A stretch of DNA of 64,000 nt from G965220075 sp965220075 (GCA_965220075.1 OZ244806.1:1116001-1180000), one strand, 5' to 3'; shown: positions 52,992 through 62,344, numbered from the stretch's first letter. Notes: generated by a model from the sequence alone, not told the origin. Program-made: numbers and translations.

Positions 52992-54119
52992 ATGGATGGC
53001 GTGATATTCCTCAGGGGCGAAGGCGACGAGCTGACCGAGTTGCGTGAGAAGCCATTCGAGTCCGAAGACCTCCTCCAGCGCCTGCTCGCGTCACATCCGG
53101 CCCTTCTGTCAGGCAGCCAGATCAACCCGGCCGAGCCGCGCCGCTGGCTGCTGGTCGGGCGCGAAGCGGGCATTCCATCCGCTGAGCTTGGTGCCGACCA
53201 CTGGTACGTCGATCACTTGCTGCTCGACCAGGACGGCGTCCCGACGCTGGTGGAGGTCAAGCGCAGCGACGATTCGCGAATCCGCCGAGAGGTCGTCGGG
53301 CAGATGCTCGACTACGCGGCCAACGCGGTCCTGCACTGGCCGGTCGAGACCATTCGTGACCTCTTCGAGTCGAGGTGTGAGCGGGACGGCATCGACTCGA
53401 CGACGGCGCTGACAGAGGTGCTGGAACCGGGCGATGAGCCCGAACGCTTCTGGCAAGGCGTCAAGACCAATCTCCAGGCCGGCAAGCTGCGGCTGCTCTT
53501 CGTGGCGGATCAGATTCCAGTTGAGCTGCGTCGGGTCGTGGAGTACCTGAACGCACAGATGGATTCAACCGAAGTGCTCGCCGTCGAGCTGAAGCAGTAC
53601 AGCGGAGAGCGACTGACCACGTTGGTTCCAACCGTCATCGGTCACACGGCGGACGCACAACGGCGGAAGGGTGGGACGGGCGCTCGAAACAAATGGGACG
53701 AGGGGTCTTTCTTCGGGACGCTCGAACGCGACGACCCTGCGAGCGTGGATATGGCACGAACGATCCTCGAGTGGGCTCGATCTCGTGTTACCCGCGTTTG
53801 GTGGGGAGAGGGCGCGCAGTACGGGTCCTTTGTGCCCGTCCTTGATCGCAATGGTCGCAAGCATCAGCTATTCGCGGTCTGGACGTATGGCTATGTCGAG
53901 ATCTACTTCTATTGGTACCAGTACAAGGCCCCGTTCGACGATGAAGCCAAGCGCCGCGAACTCCTCGCCAGGCTGAATTCGATACCCGGTGTCGACTTGC
54001 CTGACGACTCCATCACCCGCCGACCGAGCATTCCGCTTCCAGTCCTCTCGGGAGAAGCTGAACGCAAGTCTTTCCTTCAAACGTTCGATTGGGTTGTCGA
54101 TGAGATACAGGCGGCGTGA
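52992..54119 (+). CDS. Standalone PD-(D/E)XK nuclease, NucS/DUF91-like
   Basis: 375 aa. ESEDLLQRLLASHPALLSG near residue 24 resembles the helix before NucS-type cores; catalytic D74 (WYVDHLLLD), E88-x-K90 (TLVEVKRSDD) and Q104 (VVGQMLDYAA) match PD-(D/E)XK nucleases. The middle and C-terminal parts (about 190-375) are unassigned. ATG start at 52992, no neighbour on a shared message is evident. Role in repair or defence against foreign DNA is open. Confidence 0.7.
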   Translation: MDGVIFLRGEGDELTELREKPFESEDLLQRLLASHPALLSGSQINPAEPRRWLLVGREAGIPSAELGADHWYVDHLLLDQDGVPTLVEVKRSDDSRIRREVVGQMLDYAANAVLHWPVETIRDLFESRCERDGIDSTTALTEVLEPGDEPERFWQGVKTNLQAGKLRLLFVADQIPVELRRVVEYLNAQMDSTEVLAVELKQYSGERLTTLVPTVIGHTADAQRRKGGTGARNKWDEGSFFGTLERDDPASVDMARTILEWARSRVTRVWWGEGAQYGSFVPVLDRNGRKHQLFAVWTYGYVEIYFYWYQYKAPFDDEAKRRELLARLNSIPGVDLPDDSITRRPSIPLPVLSGEAERKSFLQTFDWVVDEIQAA

Positions 54120-54457
54120 TCCAGCGGGTAAGGTCCTTTTGGAGGGCCATCACGACGTGATGGATTGTCCGGGCTGGCTGGCATAGCGGCGCGCGAACTG
54201 CCCGCACCTGGTTTCAACCTGACGGGCGCAGTTGACCTGGCCCGTTTCTATGCGGGGGCGCCACCCGACGACGCTATTGGTCAGGCAGTGAGCGAGCCGC
54301 GGGGCCGATCCGTAATCGGACCGGGCGGCGGCCGCGGCCCGCGCCGGCGCGGGCTCGAGGTGCGCTAATCGCCCGCGGAGGGATAGGCTTACCCACGCTT
54401 ATTTCTCCGGGCTACCTGCGCGCGTCTTCCGGCGCCGCTGGCTAGGAGCCGCGTCTG
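54120..54457. other. Non-coding gap
   Basis: 338 bp. A 67-codon open frame (54165-54368) has no family resemblance and a low-complexity Gly/Arg end. A GGGCGGCGGCCGCGGCCCGCGCC tract is split here as GGGCGGCGGCCG around 54321. No RNA or promoter signature stands out. Confidence 0.5.
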
Positions 54458-56311
54458 ATGCTTGCTCTCCGTTCCACCCACTTCACCGCGATAGCCGTAA
54501 CGCTGACGATGGTGCTGGGCTTCCAGGCGATCCGTGTCTTCACCACTCACACCGTTTGGCTGGTGGGTGAGACCACCAACCGCTCGGTCCTGTCTCTCGT
54601 AGCTTTTGGCGCGTTCCTGGCCGCCATCCTGGCCTGGCCGCTCGTGCGTGTGCTGGGCCCCGGCCGCGCCCGGCTGGTCGCGCTCTGGGCGCTCGTGCTG
54701 GCGGCGCTGGTGGGCCAGATTTCGTTCTGGCCCTGGATCGACTTCGCGGCCGGTTTCGTGGGCACGATGACTTTCGGTTGGGCGCTGGCGCTGCTGGTTG
54801 CTCGGTCGGGGCGCCTGGGCGCGTTGGGCATTGCGGTCGCCCTGGCCGCCGACATCACCATCCGCGCGATCTTCGTCACGATCGACGCGCCCTTCGCGCA
54901 TGGACCTGCGGCCACGGCGATCGTGGTCGCGATGGCCGCGCTGCTTGCGTTTGCGAGTCTGCGGCTCGATCCCGCTCAGGCCCGCTCGGCGCCCACCTGG
55001 CGCGCCTGGACGATCCTGGGCATCGGGCCGGCGCTGGCCGTGTTCCTCGCGGTGGTGGGCAATTTCGGCCAGGTGGCGGTTGACGCGGACGCCGATTTCC
55101 GCGCGGCCGCGCTGGCGCTCGGCCTTGGGGCGGCCGGGGGCGTGGCCCTCACGGTTCGCATGGTCGTGGCGCCTCCTCCGCTGGCGCGCCTGCTGACGAT
55201 CGCGGGGGCGCTCGCTTTTGCAGTGGGCTACGTCCTGCTCACCGCGCATCCGTCCACCGCGCTGGTGGGAGCCGTACTGGCGGCCGCCGGGATACCCCTG
55301 GTGATCGGGGCGTGCTTGCCGGGCGAAGGCGCCGGCACCGGCGCCGGCCCCGCGGTGGGCTACACCACCTTGAGCATGGCCTCGCTGATGCTTGCGCTGC
55401 TGGTCTTCTACGCGTTCTTCGCGCCCGCGTGGGTTATCCCGGTCACTATCGCGGTGGCAATCGCGGCGGCCTTGCGCGCCATGTTGTCTAGCGGGCAAAC
55501 CCAGGCGCAGGTCTCCTGGCGCCGGGGTGAGACAGGTGCGTTGGCCGCGATTGGAGCGATGCTGCTCATACCCACGGCGATCGCGGCGGCCGTGGTGGCG
55601 CCCAGCACTTCCTCGCCTCCCACTGAATCCAGCGAGGTCTCAGTGATGGCGTACAACATCCGTCAAGGCTTCGGCGTCGAAGGGCGTTTGGATCTCGAGG
55701 CGGTGGCGCGGGTGATTGAGGAGAACCAGGCCGACGTGGTGGCGCTGCAGGAAGTAGGCCGCGGCTGGGTCATCTCGGGCGCCGCCGACACGCTCGCCTG
55801 GCTCTCCCATCGCCTCGACATGCCCTATGCGTACGGCGCCAATGCGGCCGACCAATGGGGCAACGCCATCCTCACAAGGCTGCCCTTGACGGCGCGGAAC
55901 TACCGCTTCGACGTTCCTGGTAAAGATCCGCGCGGCGTGCAGCGCGCCGAGCTGGAGGTTGCGGGCGTTCCGGTCGTGATCCTGAACACCCATCTCGAAC
56001 CGGGAGACGACGACGAATCGACGCGGCTGGAGCAGATGGCGCAAGTCATCGAGGTTTGGGACCGCACGCCGCACACCATCCTGATCGGCGACCTGAACGC
56101 CCGGCCGGAGACGCCCGAGATTCGGATGGCTATCGAGGCCGGGTTCGAAGATGCCGACCACACCGGCAAGCCAACTTCCCCCGCCAACAACCCCACGAAG
56201 CGGATCGACTACGTCCTGGCAACCTCCGACCTGCAAGTTGAAGAGGTGCGCAGACCGGAGACGCTGGCGTCCGATCACCTCCCTGTCTGGGTGCGGCTGG
56301 GACCGAGCTGA
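54458..56311 (+). CDS. Multi-pass membrane protein fused to endonuclease/exonuclease/phosphatase domain
   Basis: 617 aa. About ten hydrophobic segments in residues 1-380, then a DNase I-like domain: N400 (MAYNIRQGFG), E432 (ALQEVG), D545-x-N (GDLNARPETPE) and D606-H607 (SDHLPVWV), all catalytic positions present. Family members are phosphodiesterases or nucleases; the membrane anchoring suggests a lipid or membrane-side substrate. The GNAT gene follows 15 bp after the stop. Confidence 0.82.
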   Translation: MLALRSTHFTAIAVTLTMVLGFQAIRVFTTHTVWLVGETTNRSVLSLVAFGAFLAAILAWPLVRVLGPGRARLVALWALVLAALVGQISFWPWIDFAAGFVGTMTFGWALALLVARSGRLGALGIAVALAADITIRAIFVTIDAPFAHGPAATAIVVAMAALLAFASLRLDPAQARSAPTWRAWTILGIGPALAVFLAVVGNFGQVAVDADADFRAAALALGLGAAGGVALTVRMVVAPPPLARLLTIAGALAFAVGYVLLTAHPSTALVGAVLAAAGIPLVIGACLPGEGAGTGAGPAVGYTTLSMASLMLALLVFYAFFAPAWVIPVTIAVAIAAALRAMLSSGQTQAQVSWRRGETGALAAIGAMLLIPTAIAAAVVAPSTSSPPTESSEVSVMAYNIRQGFGVEGRLDLEAVARVIEENQADVVALQEVGRGWVISGAADTLAWLSHRLDMPYAYGANAADQWGNAILTRLPLTARNYRFDVPGKDPRGVQRAELEVAGVPVVILNTHLEPGDDDESTRLEQMAQVIEVWDRTPHTILIGDLNARPETPEIRMAIEAGFEDADHTGKPTSPANNPTKRIDYVLATSDLQVEEVRRPETLASDHLPVWVRLGPS

Positions 56312-56326
56312 GGGTTCCAGAGCAAG

Positions 56327-56956
56327 TTGGGTGACTCGGAGATACGTCTCCGAGCGGCCACGCGCGCGGACGTCGCCGCGGCCGGTTTCCTTCTGAGCGA
56401 GGCGGCCGGGCCGCTGGCCGATCCGATCATGGGGCTGGGGACCCCCGGCGCCGCAGCGGCCTATCTGGGTTCCCTGTTCTCGGCGAGCGGAACGCCATGG
56501 AGCTATTCCACAACCGCCGTGGCGGAGCTGGGGAACCGCGTCGTCGGTCTCGTCGGCCATCTCGCGGGCAGGCACGCATATGGTTACGGGCTGTCCTTGG
56601 CGACGGCCTTGCTGCGCGCCTACGGACCGCTCGGCTCTCTGCGCCTCGGCTGGCGCGCCGTTAGCATCCCGGAGGTTCGGCCAGATAGCCATAGCGACGA
56701 CTATCACGTCGCCAACCTGGCGGTCCATCCGGAGCTCCGCGGTCGCGGCATCGGGGCGCGCCTGCTCGACCACGCGCACTCAGCCGGGCGCTCGGCTGGC
56801 GCTTCGGCATGCGGACTGGAGGTGCTGATCGAGAACGTCGACGCGCAGCGCCTCTATGCCCGACACGGTTACCGCGAGGTCGCGCGCAAGACCAGCCGCA
56901 GGCTCCAGCGGCGCGCCGGTGTGAGCGGCCAGATATACATGTCGCGCCCGCTCTGA
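56327..56956 (+). CDS. GNAT family N-acetyltransferase
   Basis: 209 aa, TTG start at 56327. GNAT core: VANLAVHPELRGRGIGARLL (Acetyl-CoA pyrophosphate loop R-G-R-G-I-G) and LEVLIENVDAQRLYARHGYRE. The N-terminal part has a variable loop with IRLRAATRADVAAAGFLL. Substrate unknown. Tightly downstream of the EEP membrane protein, converging with the aldo/keto reductase. Confidence 0.85.
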   Translation: MGDSEIRLRAATRADVAAAGFLLSEAAGPLADPIMGLGTPGAAAAYLGSLFSASGTPWSYSTTAVAELGNRVVGLVGHLAGRHAYGYGLSLATALLRAYGPLGSLRLGWRAVSIPEVRPDSHSDDYHVANLAVHPELRGRGIGARLLDHAHSAGRSAGASACGLEVLIENVDAQRLYARHGYREVARKTSRRLQRRAGVSGQIYMSRPL

Positions 56957-56978
56957 GAGCGGCGCGGAGGCTCCCCGC

Positions 56979-57917
56979 CTAGCGGTTGCGCGTCTCCGCG
57001 TGCGTGGGGTATCCGTGCGCGTTGCGGTGGTATTCGTGGTCGGCGTAAGGGGTGGTCTTGTACCACTCGTGGCGGCCGTCGCCAGCCTCGCGGCGCACCC
57101 GTGCCCGCAGCTCTGCTTGCTCCGTCTCCGACATCGGCTGGAAGGAGCGCGCGATCTCGAGGTTCTTCCGCAAGTCGTCCATCGAGAGCAGTCCGCACGA
57201 AAGCGTCGTTATCGGCTGCGAGAGCGCGTAGCGCCGGCACTCCTCGGGCGTCAGGCCAGCGTCATCCATGAACTGGTTGAAGCCCCCCAACGACTTCATG
57301 CCGATGCACGCGATGTTGCGGCGGTTGAGCTCGGGGAGGATTTCGTTCTCGAAGCTGCGGAAGTGACTGTCGAATACGTTGATCGGCATCTGGCAGGAGT
57401 CCCACTCGTAATCCTCCGCCAGCATGGGCTTGAGGATGAACGGACTCTTGTGACCCGTGAACCCCACGTAGCGAATTTTCCCTTGATCCTTGGCTTTGAT
57501 GGCCGCCTCGATGGCGCCGCCGGCCTCGAAGATCCACTCGGGGTCGTTGTCGTAGTTGATCTCGTGGAACTGCCAAAGGTCCAGGTAGTCGGTTTGCAGC
57601 CGGCGCAGGCTCTCGTCGAGCTGCTGCAGCGCGGTGTTGCGATCGCGCGCGCAGACCTTGGTCATGAGAAAGACGTCGTCGCGGCGCCCCTTGATCCCCT
57701 TGCCCATGCGGATTTCACCTTCGCCGTAGGCGTAGTCCCAAGCGGTGTCCATGAACGTGACGCCCTCGTCGACGGCCGCGGCGATGATCCGAACGGCGTC
57801 CGCCTGGTCGATGGTGTCTCGGGATAGATGCCCGCCGCCCACACCGATGATCGTCAGCCGGTCGGCGTGCCGGCCGAAGCGGCGGGTGGGAAGCTCGCCG
57901 GTCGCCGCACTATTCAT
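56979..57917 (-). CDS. Aldo/keto reductase
   Basis: 312 aa, (alpha/beta)8 NADPH-dependent oxidoreductase. Catalytic tetrad residues: Asp and Tyr in FMDTAWDYAYGEGE, Lys in FLMTKV, His in LWQFHEI. The last 50 residues are loaded with polar and His residues (AGDGRHEWYKTTPYADHEY). Carbonyl substrate unknown. Same direction as the uronate-dehydrogenase-like gene upstream, 48 bp apart. Confidence 0.88.
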   Translation of the reverse strand: MNSAATGELPTRRFGRHADRLTIIGVGGGHLSRDTIDQADAVRIIAAAVDEGVTFMDTAWDYAYGEGEIRMGKGIKGRRDDVFLMTKVCARDRNTALQQLDESLRRLQTDYLDLWQFHEINYDNDPEWIFEAGGAIEAAIKAKDQGKIRYVGFTGHKSPFILKPMLAEDYEWDSCQMPINVFDSHFRSFENEILPELNRRNIACIGMKSLGGFNQFMDDAGLTPEECRRYALSQPITTLSCGLLSMDDLRKNLEIARSFQPMSETEQAELRARVRREAGDGRHEWYKTTPYADHEYHRNAHGYPTHAETRNR

Positions 57918-57965
57918 ATCGTTCGCTCCCTGTGCCGTTGCGCGCGGATCGAGCGGCCCTGCGCG

Positions 57966-58751
57966 TCAGAGCATGCCCTTTGCGGGGTAACCCCACAAAC
58001 TGTACTCCCCGCCCTTCGCCAGCACTTCGTCAGCGTACTCCTCGGCGTTGTCAGCCGGCCGGTAGCCAAGCTCGGTGACCGCGTTGGTCAGGTCCCAGTA
58101 GGCCCGTGCGTTGGCCGAGATTCCGTAGTAGACGCCCCACTTGATGCCCGGCGCCTCGATGGCGCGCCGCACCAGAGCAACGAGGTCGCGGTCGCTCAGC
58201 CAGGTCGAGAGGATTCGCGGTCCCGAGGTGAACGAGGGCGGCTTCAGGCGGTACTTGTAGCTGCCGATTCGCAAGCAGATCACCTCCAGGCCGAACCGGT
58301 CGCTGAAATAGCGCCCCACCGCCTCACCCCACACTTTGGCGGCGCCGTAGATGCCGTCCGGCCGCACGGTCGATTCGGCGTCGCAGCGTTCGCCGACCAG
58401 CTCGTACCAACCCGTGGCGTGATTGGAGCTGGCGAATATCACGCGCCGAACCCCCGCCAGCCTGGCCGCCTCGTAGGTGTTGAAAACGCCCACGATGTTG
58501 GGGCCGACGTACTCGTCGAGGCTATCGGTATCGTGGTTCGCCTTGGCGTGCATGTGCACCACCACGTCAACGCCGCGGAAGGCCGTCGCGATCTTTTCGA
58601 CGTCGTCGAAGTCGAGCACCGCGAAGCGCGGATCGTCTTGGGGTGTGCGCGACGTCCCGGTGAGCTCGTAGACGCCGGCGAGGTCTTCCATCAGAGTGCG
58701 CCCGATCTGTCCCGTCGCGCCGGTTATGAGCACCCTGGTCGGATTCGACAT
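57966..58751 (-). CDS. NAD-dependent epimerase/dehydratase, uronate dehydrogenase-like
   Basis: 261 aa from the ATG at 58751 (open frame to 58877). Short-chain dehydrogenase: VLITGATGQIGRTL nucleotide loop, IFASSNHATGWYE and YGAAKVWGE (Tyr-x-x-x-Lys). The SSNHATG and RILSTWLSDRDLVALVRRA patterns match uronate dehydrogenases that oxidise galacturonate or glucuronate to the lactone. An aldo/keto reductase follows in the same direction, consistent with sugar-acid metabolism. Confidence 0.8.
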   Translation of the reverse strand: MSNPTRVLITGATGQIGRTLMEDLAGVYELTGTSRTPQDDPRFAVLDFDDVEKIATAFRGVDVVVHMHAKANHDTDSLDEYVGPNIVGVFNTYEAARLAGVRRVIFASSNHATGWYELVGERCDAESTVRPDGIYGAAKVWGEAVGRYFSDRFGLEVICLRIGSYKYRLKPPSFTSGPRILSTWLSDRDLVALVRRAIEAPGIKWGVYYGISANARAYWDLTNAVTELGYRPADNAEEYADEVLAKGGEYSLWGYPAKGML

Positions 58752-58899
58752 GGGCATCCCCAAGTCTGAGCTTGTCCGTATCGCTGCGGAGCATACTGAT
58801 CGCGCCGCCCGACCACGAACCGGGGCGCTCGCCCGCGCGCCGCGAAGGGGTGACTTCTCTTCGCGCGGGCCCGGCATCCGCTAAGCGCCTATGCCGCGG

Positions 58900-60561
58900 C
58901 TAGCCTTTCACCCCCGCGTTACGCGCTGCGCCTCGGCCCGGGATGCGCAGCACCAGCAGCGCGAGCGGAAACGAGGAAGCCAGCAGCGACAGCAGACCCG
59001 GCAAAGCGGCTTGGGCGAAATAGGCTTCCGAAGCCGCCGACCACGTGACCGTGGCCAGCGTGCTGAAGCCTATCGGGCCCAGTATCAACGTTGCCGGCAG
59101 CTCTTTCATGGTGAGCAGAAAGACCATGGCGGCCCCGGCGAAGACTCCCGGCGCGATGAGCGGCCAGGTGACCCGGCGTACGACGCGCATTGGCGTGAGA
59201 CCGAGGGTTCGCGCGGCCTCTTCCAGGCGCGGCCCCACTTGCAGGAGCGCTGACCGGATGGGGCCCAGGGCGGTGGGGAAGAACAGGATCAGGTAGGCCG
59301 CCACCAGCAGCACTGTGGTCTGGTAGAGCGGACGCGCCAGGGTCACGCTGAAGAACACCAGCGCCAGCGCCACCGCGATGCCCGGTAACGCGAAGCCGAC
59401 GTAGCTCGCGCGCTCCAGCAGCCAGGCCGCGCGGCCTGGGAACCGCACCAGCAACACACCCACCGGCAGCGCCAGCGCGGCGGTCACGGCCGCCGCGAGT
59501 CCCGATACGTAGATTGAGTTCCGTAGAGGTTCCCAGAGAAAGTCGAACGTCTGGCCCGCGGCGAGACCTCTTATCAGCCATACGAGCAGGACGGCTATGG
59601 GTACCGCCAAGGCCAGCGTCACGAGCAGCGCCACACCAGCCACGGCGGGCCAGCGCCAGAGGCCCAAGGTTGCGAGCCGGGGCGGCGGTGGGACGCCCGA
59701 TCCGACGCTGTAGTAACCGGCGCTGGGCCGGCTGACAGTCTCGGCCAGCAACAGGCCCAGCGCCACGACCACCAGCAACAGCGAGAGCGTGGCCGCCAGG
59801 GTACGGTCGAAGGCCGACTCGTATTGCACGTAGATGGCCCACGTGAAGGTCTCGTAGCGGAGCAGCGACACGGCGCCGAAATCGCTCAACGTGTAGAGGC
59901 CTACCAGTAACGCTCCGACCGCGATCGACGGCCGTAACACCGGCAGCGTCACGCGGCGAAACGTCGTCCAGGTTCCGTTCCCAAGGGTGCGGCTGGCCTC
60001 CTCGAGGCTGGGGTCCAGGCGCCGCAGGCTGGCCTGCACCGGCAACAGCACGTACGGGTAGCTCAACAACGTGAGAGTGAGCCAGGCGCCGGGAAACCCG
60101 AATATCGAGGGCAGCTCTTGCACGCCGAACACCGCCTCGAGGCCCTGCTGAAGCATTCCACGCGGACCCAGGGCCACCACCACCACGAATCCCGCCACGT
60201 AGCTGGGCAGAACCAGCGGCAGGGCCGCCAGCACGGCCCAGGATCGACGCATAGGCAGTTGCGACCTTGTGGTCAGCCAGGCCAGGCTGACCCCTAGCAC
60301 CACCGACGTTGCGCTCACCGCCAGCGCCAGCGCGAGGCTTCGGGCCAGGATCGCGGCCGTGCGCGGACGCGCCAGCAGCTCCAATGCTTCGCCGCCGCTT
60401 GCCGCCGAGCGGATCACCAGGTAAGCGATGGGCAGCAGCAGCAGCGCTCCGACCAGCGCGGACGGAATCGCGACGTACCCCGGCAAGGCGCCCCCCCAAC
60501 CCCGTGATAGGGCGCGGCGCGCCGGAAGCGTTGCGGCCAGCGCGACCCGGGCAGGGTTCAT
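58900..60561 (-). CDS. Iron(III) ABC transporter permease (two fused halves)
   Basis: 553 aa, about twelve hydrophobic helices. Two EAA-type loops, LEEASRTLGNGTWTTFRRVT and LEEAARTLGLTPMRVVRRVT, show it is a fused dimer like FbpB or ThiP. Starts 2 bp after the binding-protein gene. The ATPase (FbpC) is not adjacent. Iron is inferred from the partner and the upstream iron boxes. Confidence 0.85.
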   Translation of the reverse strand: MNPARVALAATLPARRALSRGWGGALPGYVAIPSALVGALLLLPIAYLVIRSAASGGEALELLARPRTAAILARSLALALAVSATSVVLGVSLAWLTTRSQLPMRRSWAVLAALPLVLPSYVAGFVVVVALGPRGMLQQGLEAVFGVQELPSIFGFPGAWLTLTLLSYPYVLLPVQASLRRLDPSLEEASRTLGNGTWTTFRRVTLPVLRPSIAVGALLVGLYTLSDFGAVSLLRYETFTWAIYVQYESAFDRTLAATLSLLLVVVALGLLLAETVSRPSAGYYSVGSGVPPPPRLATLGLWRWPAVAGVALLVTLALAVPIAVLLVWLIRGLAAGQTFDFLWEPLRNSIYVSGLAAAVTAALALPVGVLLVRFPGRAAWLLERASYVGFALPGIAVALALVFFSVTLARPLYQTTVLLVAAYLILFFPTALGPIRSALLQVGPRLEEAARTLGLTPMRVVRRVTWPLIAPGVFAGAAMVFLLTMKELPATLILGPIGFSTLATVTWSAASEAYFAQAALPGLLSLLASSFPLALLVLRIPGRGAARNAGVKG

Positions 60562-60563
60562 CT

Positions 60564-61625
60564 CTACGGGAGGATACCCAGATCGCGCAGCACGTTCTGC
60601 GTCCCCTCCATGTCGATCAGGTCGCCTACCGGCAGGCCCGGGTGGTCGATGTCTTCCAAAGGCGTAAGCCCGCTGGAGGCCTCCACGCCCTCCAGCAGCG
60701 GGTACTCGTACGTCTCTCCCGAGAAGTACTCCTGCGCGGACCGTGAGGTCAGGTAGTCCACGAACTGCTCGGCCGCGTCACGATTGCTGGCCGTCTCGAG
60801 TATTCCAGCGCCCGCCACCATGACTAGCGCACCGGGTCCGCCCGCACGGGGATGATAGTTGCGCGCGCCGAATCCGGGTCCCTCCTCGGCCAGGAAGCGG
60901 TGCAGGTAGTAGTGGTTCACGAGCCCCGCGTCGATCTCGCCCGCGCCGGCGGCCGCCACGATCGGGGTGTTCTTGGGATAGACGCCCGTCTCGTTGGCCT
61001 GCATGCCGCTCAGCCACTCGCGGGTCCGCTCCTCGCTCCAGATCTTGCGCATGCCGGTCACCATGGTCTGGAACGAGGCGTTGGTGGGCGCCCATCCCAT
61101 CCGCCCTTTCCACTCCGGCGCGGTGAAGTCCCAGACGTCGTCGGGGAGATCGGTTTCCGACAGGCGCTCGGTGTTGTAGACCACCGTGCGAGCGCGGCCG
61201 GAGACGCCGATCCAAAGGTCTTGCGGCGACCGTGCCCATTGCGGCACGCGGCTTAGCAGATTCTGCGGCAGCGGCGCGAGCATCTGCTCCACGGCGCCCA
61301 GTCCGCCCGGATCCTGCGCGAAGAAAACGTCCGCCGGGGAGTTGGACCCTTCTTCCAGCAGCGTAGCTGCTAGCTGCGGAGTCCCCGCGTACTTCACGCC
61401 GACCTGGACGCCTGTGTCGGCGCCGAACTGCTCGATGATCGGGCCGACCAACTTCTCGCTGCGTCCCGAATAAACGGTCAAGCTCGCGCCCGCGGCGGCC
61501 TCCGGCGGCGCTGCGGTTTGGGCGGGACGCGCCGTGGTTTCGCCGGACTCTCCACAGGCCAGCGCTATTCCCCCAACCACCGCCGAACCCATCAGACCAA
61601 GTGCACGACGCCTACTGATCGACAT
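60564..61625 (-). CDS. Ferric-iron ABC transporter substrate-binding lipoprotein
   Basis: 353 aa. Leader with RRR near the start (SISRRRALGLMGSAVVGGIALACGES) and lipobox ALAC, so probably a lipoprotein. Solute-binding family 1/FbpA: SLTVYSGRSEKLVGPI opening, DVFFAQDPGGLGAVEQ, and paired tyrosines in GLVNHYYLHR, which in FbpA bind ferric iron. Upstream tandem DtxR-like sites support an iron role. First gene of a two-gene operon with the permease. Confidence 0.85.
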   Translation of the reverse strand: MSISRRRALGLMGSAVVGGIALACGESGETTARPAQTAAPPEAAAGASLTVYSGRSEKLVGPIIEQFGADTGVQVGVKYAGTPQLAATLLEEGSNSPADVFFAQDPGGLGAVEQMLAPLPQNLLSRVPQWARSPQDLWIGVSGRARTVVYNTERLSETDLPDDVWDFTAPEWKGRMGWAPTNASFQTMVTGMRKIWSEERTREWLSGMQANETGVYPKNTPIVAAAGAGEIDAGLVNHYYLHRFLAEEGPGFGARNYHPRAGGPGALVMVAGAGILETASNRDAAEQFVDYLTSRSAQEYFSGETYEYPLLEGVEASSGLTPLEDIDHPGLPVGDLIDMEGTQNVLRDLGILP

Positions 61626-61672
61626 TGCGGGTGCTCCTCTCCCCGACGCTCCTACCGAAGGGCGTCAGCGTA

Positions 61673-61714
61673 TTAGTGTAGGCTAAGATAACTAATTAGC
61701 ATAGGCTTATAACA
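61673..61714 (-). promoter_or_regulatory. Tandem DtxR/IdeR-like iron boxes
   Basis: TTAGTGTAGGCTAAGATAA (61673-61691) matches the DtxR/IdeR consensus TTAGGTTAGGCTAACCTAA at 15 of 19 positions. A second weaker site, TTAGCATAGGCTTATAACA (61696-61714, 12 of 19), starts 23 bp later. They lie 48-89 bp upstream of the ferric-binding-protein gene in an AT-rich island. Repression under iron sufficiency is inferred. Confidence 0.55.
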
Positions 61715-61882
61715 AGCGCGGACGCCGCTTGTCCAGCCTGCCGGCGCCTATGCCGGCCGCGCCGGTACGAAGCGCCCGCGGTCGCGGCCCGCCCATTTGT
61801 TAGCGGCCGTGCGGCGATCGACGCTACGATCGAGACTCGTGCATCGCCGGAGCCAACCGGTCGCAGCCGACGGGAGGCTGGC

Positions 61883-62344
61883 ATGAAAGTCTCGATTGCC
61901 GCGGACCACCGTGGATTCCCCGTCAAGCAAGACCTCATCGACGGGATCCGGGCGGCGGGCCATGAGGTGCTCGATCTAGGCACTTTCTCAACCGACCCGG
62001 TGGACTACCCCGACCAGGCCGCGGCGGTCGGCGCCGCCGTGGTCGAAGGACGCGCCGACCGCGGCATCGTCGTATGCGGCAGCGGCGTGGGCGCGTGCGT
62101 CGCCGCCAACAAGATCGCGGGGGTGCGCGCGTCGGTTTGCCACGACACCTACTCGGCGCACCAGGGCGTGGAGCACGACGACATGAACGTGCTGTGCCTG
62201 GGCGCGGGCATCGTGGGCGCGGCCCTCATGCAGGAGCTCGTCGACTTCTTCCTGGCAGCCCGCTTTGACGCCGACTCGGAGCGCTACGTGCGCCGCCTTC
62301 GCAAGGTCCAGGCGCTCGAGCGCAACCGGCCTCCGGAACCTTAG
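61883..62344 (+). CDS. rpiB: Ribose-5-phosphate isomerase B
   Basis: 153 aa, LacAB/RpiB fold. Interconverts ribose-5-phosphate and ribulose-5-phosphate. MKVSIAADHRGFPVKQDLI, VVCGSGVGACVAANKIAGVRA (active-site Cys, phosphate-binding loop), HDTYSAHQGVEHDDMNVLCLGAGIVG. Followed about 115 bp later by transaldolase, making a pentose-phosphate pair. Confidence 0.92.
   Translation: MKVSIAADHRGFPVKQDLIDGIRAAGHEVLDLGTFSTDPVDYPDQAAAVGAAVVEGRADRGIVVCGSGVGACVAANKIAGVRASVCHDTYSAHQGVEHDDMNVLCLGAGIVGAALMQELVDFFLAARFDADSERYVRRLRKVQALERNRPPEP

Noticed and set aside
54165..54368. 67-codon frame in the gap before the EEP membrane protein
   Set aside because: No homology recognisable and Gly/Arg-rich end; probably chance.
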